From Gammaproteobacteria bacterium (lineage in GTDB: Bacteria > Pseudomonadota > Gammaproteobacteria > Steroidobacterales > Steroidobacteraceae): a stretch of 5,767 nucleotides of DNA. This document shows positions 5,756 to 5,767 of this stretch, one piece after another. Position 1 is the first letter of the stretch; each line of letters opens with the position of its first letter. The stretch is taken from the NCBI GenBank assembly GCA_029857655.1, contig JAOUGR010000144.1:1-5767 (forward strand). Direction: 5' to 3'. The notes beneath the pieces were generated by a model. It had not been told where the DNA came from. It did no database searches and saw only the letters and a list, made by a program, of their open reading frames with translations. Both the position numbers and the translations under genes were made by a program.

Positions 5756-5767
5756 ATGAGCACCAAT
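5756..5767 (+). CDS. topA: Probable start of topA (DNA topoisomerase I), 3'-truncated
   Basis: ATG at 5756 opens a frame of four codons (MSTN) that runs off the window. The call rests on gene order: topA commonly follows dprA-smg in related genomes, and TopA usually begins with a few residues before a conserved VIVESPAKAK motif, which would lie just beyond the end. The upstream sequence is only weakly purine-rich (GAAGTAGAG), with no strong Shine-Dalgarno. With so few codons the product cannot be confirmed, and another gene is possible. Confidence 0.35.

Noticed and set aside
1..5767. CRISPR array, tRNA, insertion sequence or phage module
   Set aside because: I found no regularly spaced repeats, cloverleaf-like element, transposase or integrase motif, or flanking inverted repeats.

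Overview
This window reads as chromosomal DNA from a high-GC gammaproteobacterium. The backbone order is a LysM-domain protein, then dprA, smg (DUF494) and what looks like the start of topA, which matches gammaproteobacterial dprA neighbourhoods. The high GC content, GTG starts and weak Shine-Dalgarno sites would fit a Xanthomonadales or Steroidobacter-like lineage, but I cannot place it more precisely from sequence alone. I see no tRNA, rRNA, CRISPR array, insertion sequence or phage gene.

Layout from left to right. At 1-953 is the 3' part of an exported LysM protein, ended by a strong intrinsic terminator at 977-1008. At 1021-2256 is a PLP-dependent threonine synthase-like enzyme on the plus strand. 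Its ATG lies only 12 bases after the terminator, with an extended -10 candidate but no Shine-Dalgarno site. At 2174-3876 are two minus-strand genes joined by a GTGA overlap: a class I SAM methyltransferase with an N-terminal zinc ribbon (upstream), then an LPS-kinase-like protein whose catalytic-loop aspartate is replaced by glycine. The kinase-like gene runs tail-to-tail into the threonine synthase gene with an 83-base coding overlap. A 184-base divergent intergenic region (3877-4060) separates the methyltransferase from dprA (4061-5200). dprA and smg (5197-5670) overlap by ATGA and form a clear operon, followed by a GC-rich hairpin and a probable topA start at 5756.

Function. dprA is the DNA-processing and RecA-loading factor of natural transformation. 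smg is a conserved partner of unclear role, and topA would be DNA topoisomerase I. The LysM protein is envelope-associated. The three genes between it and dprA (threonine synthase-like, methyltransferase, kinase-like) look like lineage-specific cargo placed in a conserved neighbourhood. The coupled methyltransferase and kinase-like pair is the least explained part of the window. By family resemblance it could act in envelope or glycoconjugate modification, but no substrate can be read from the sequence.
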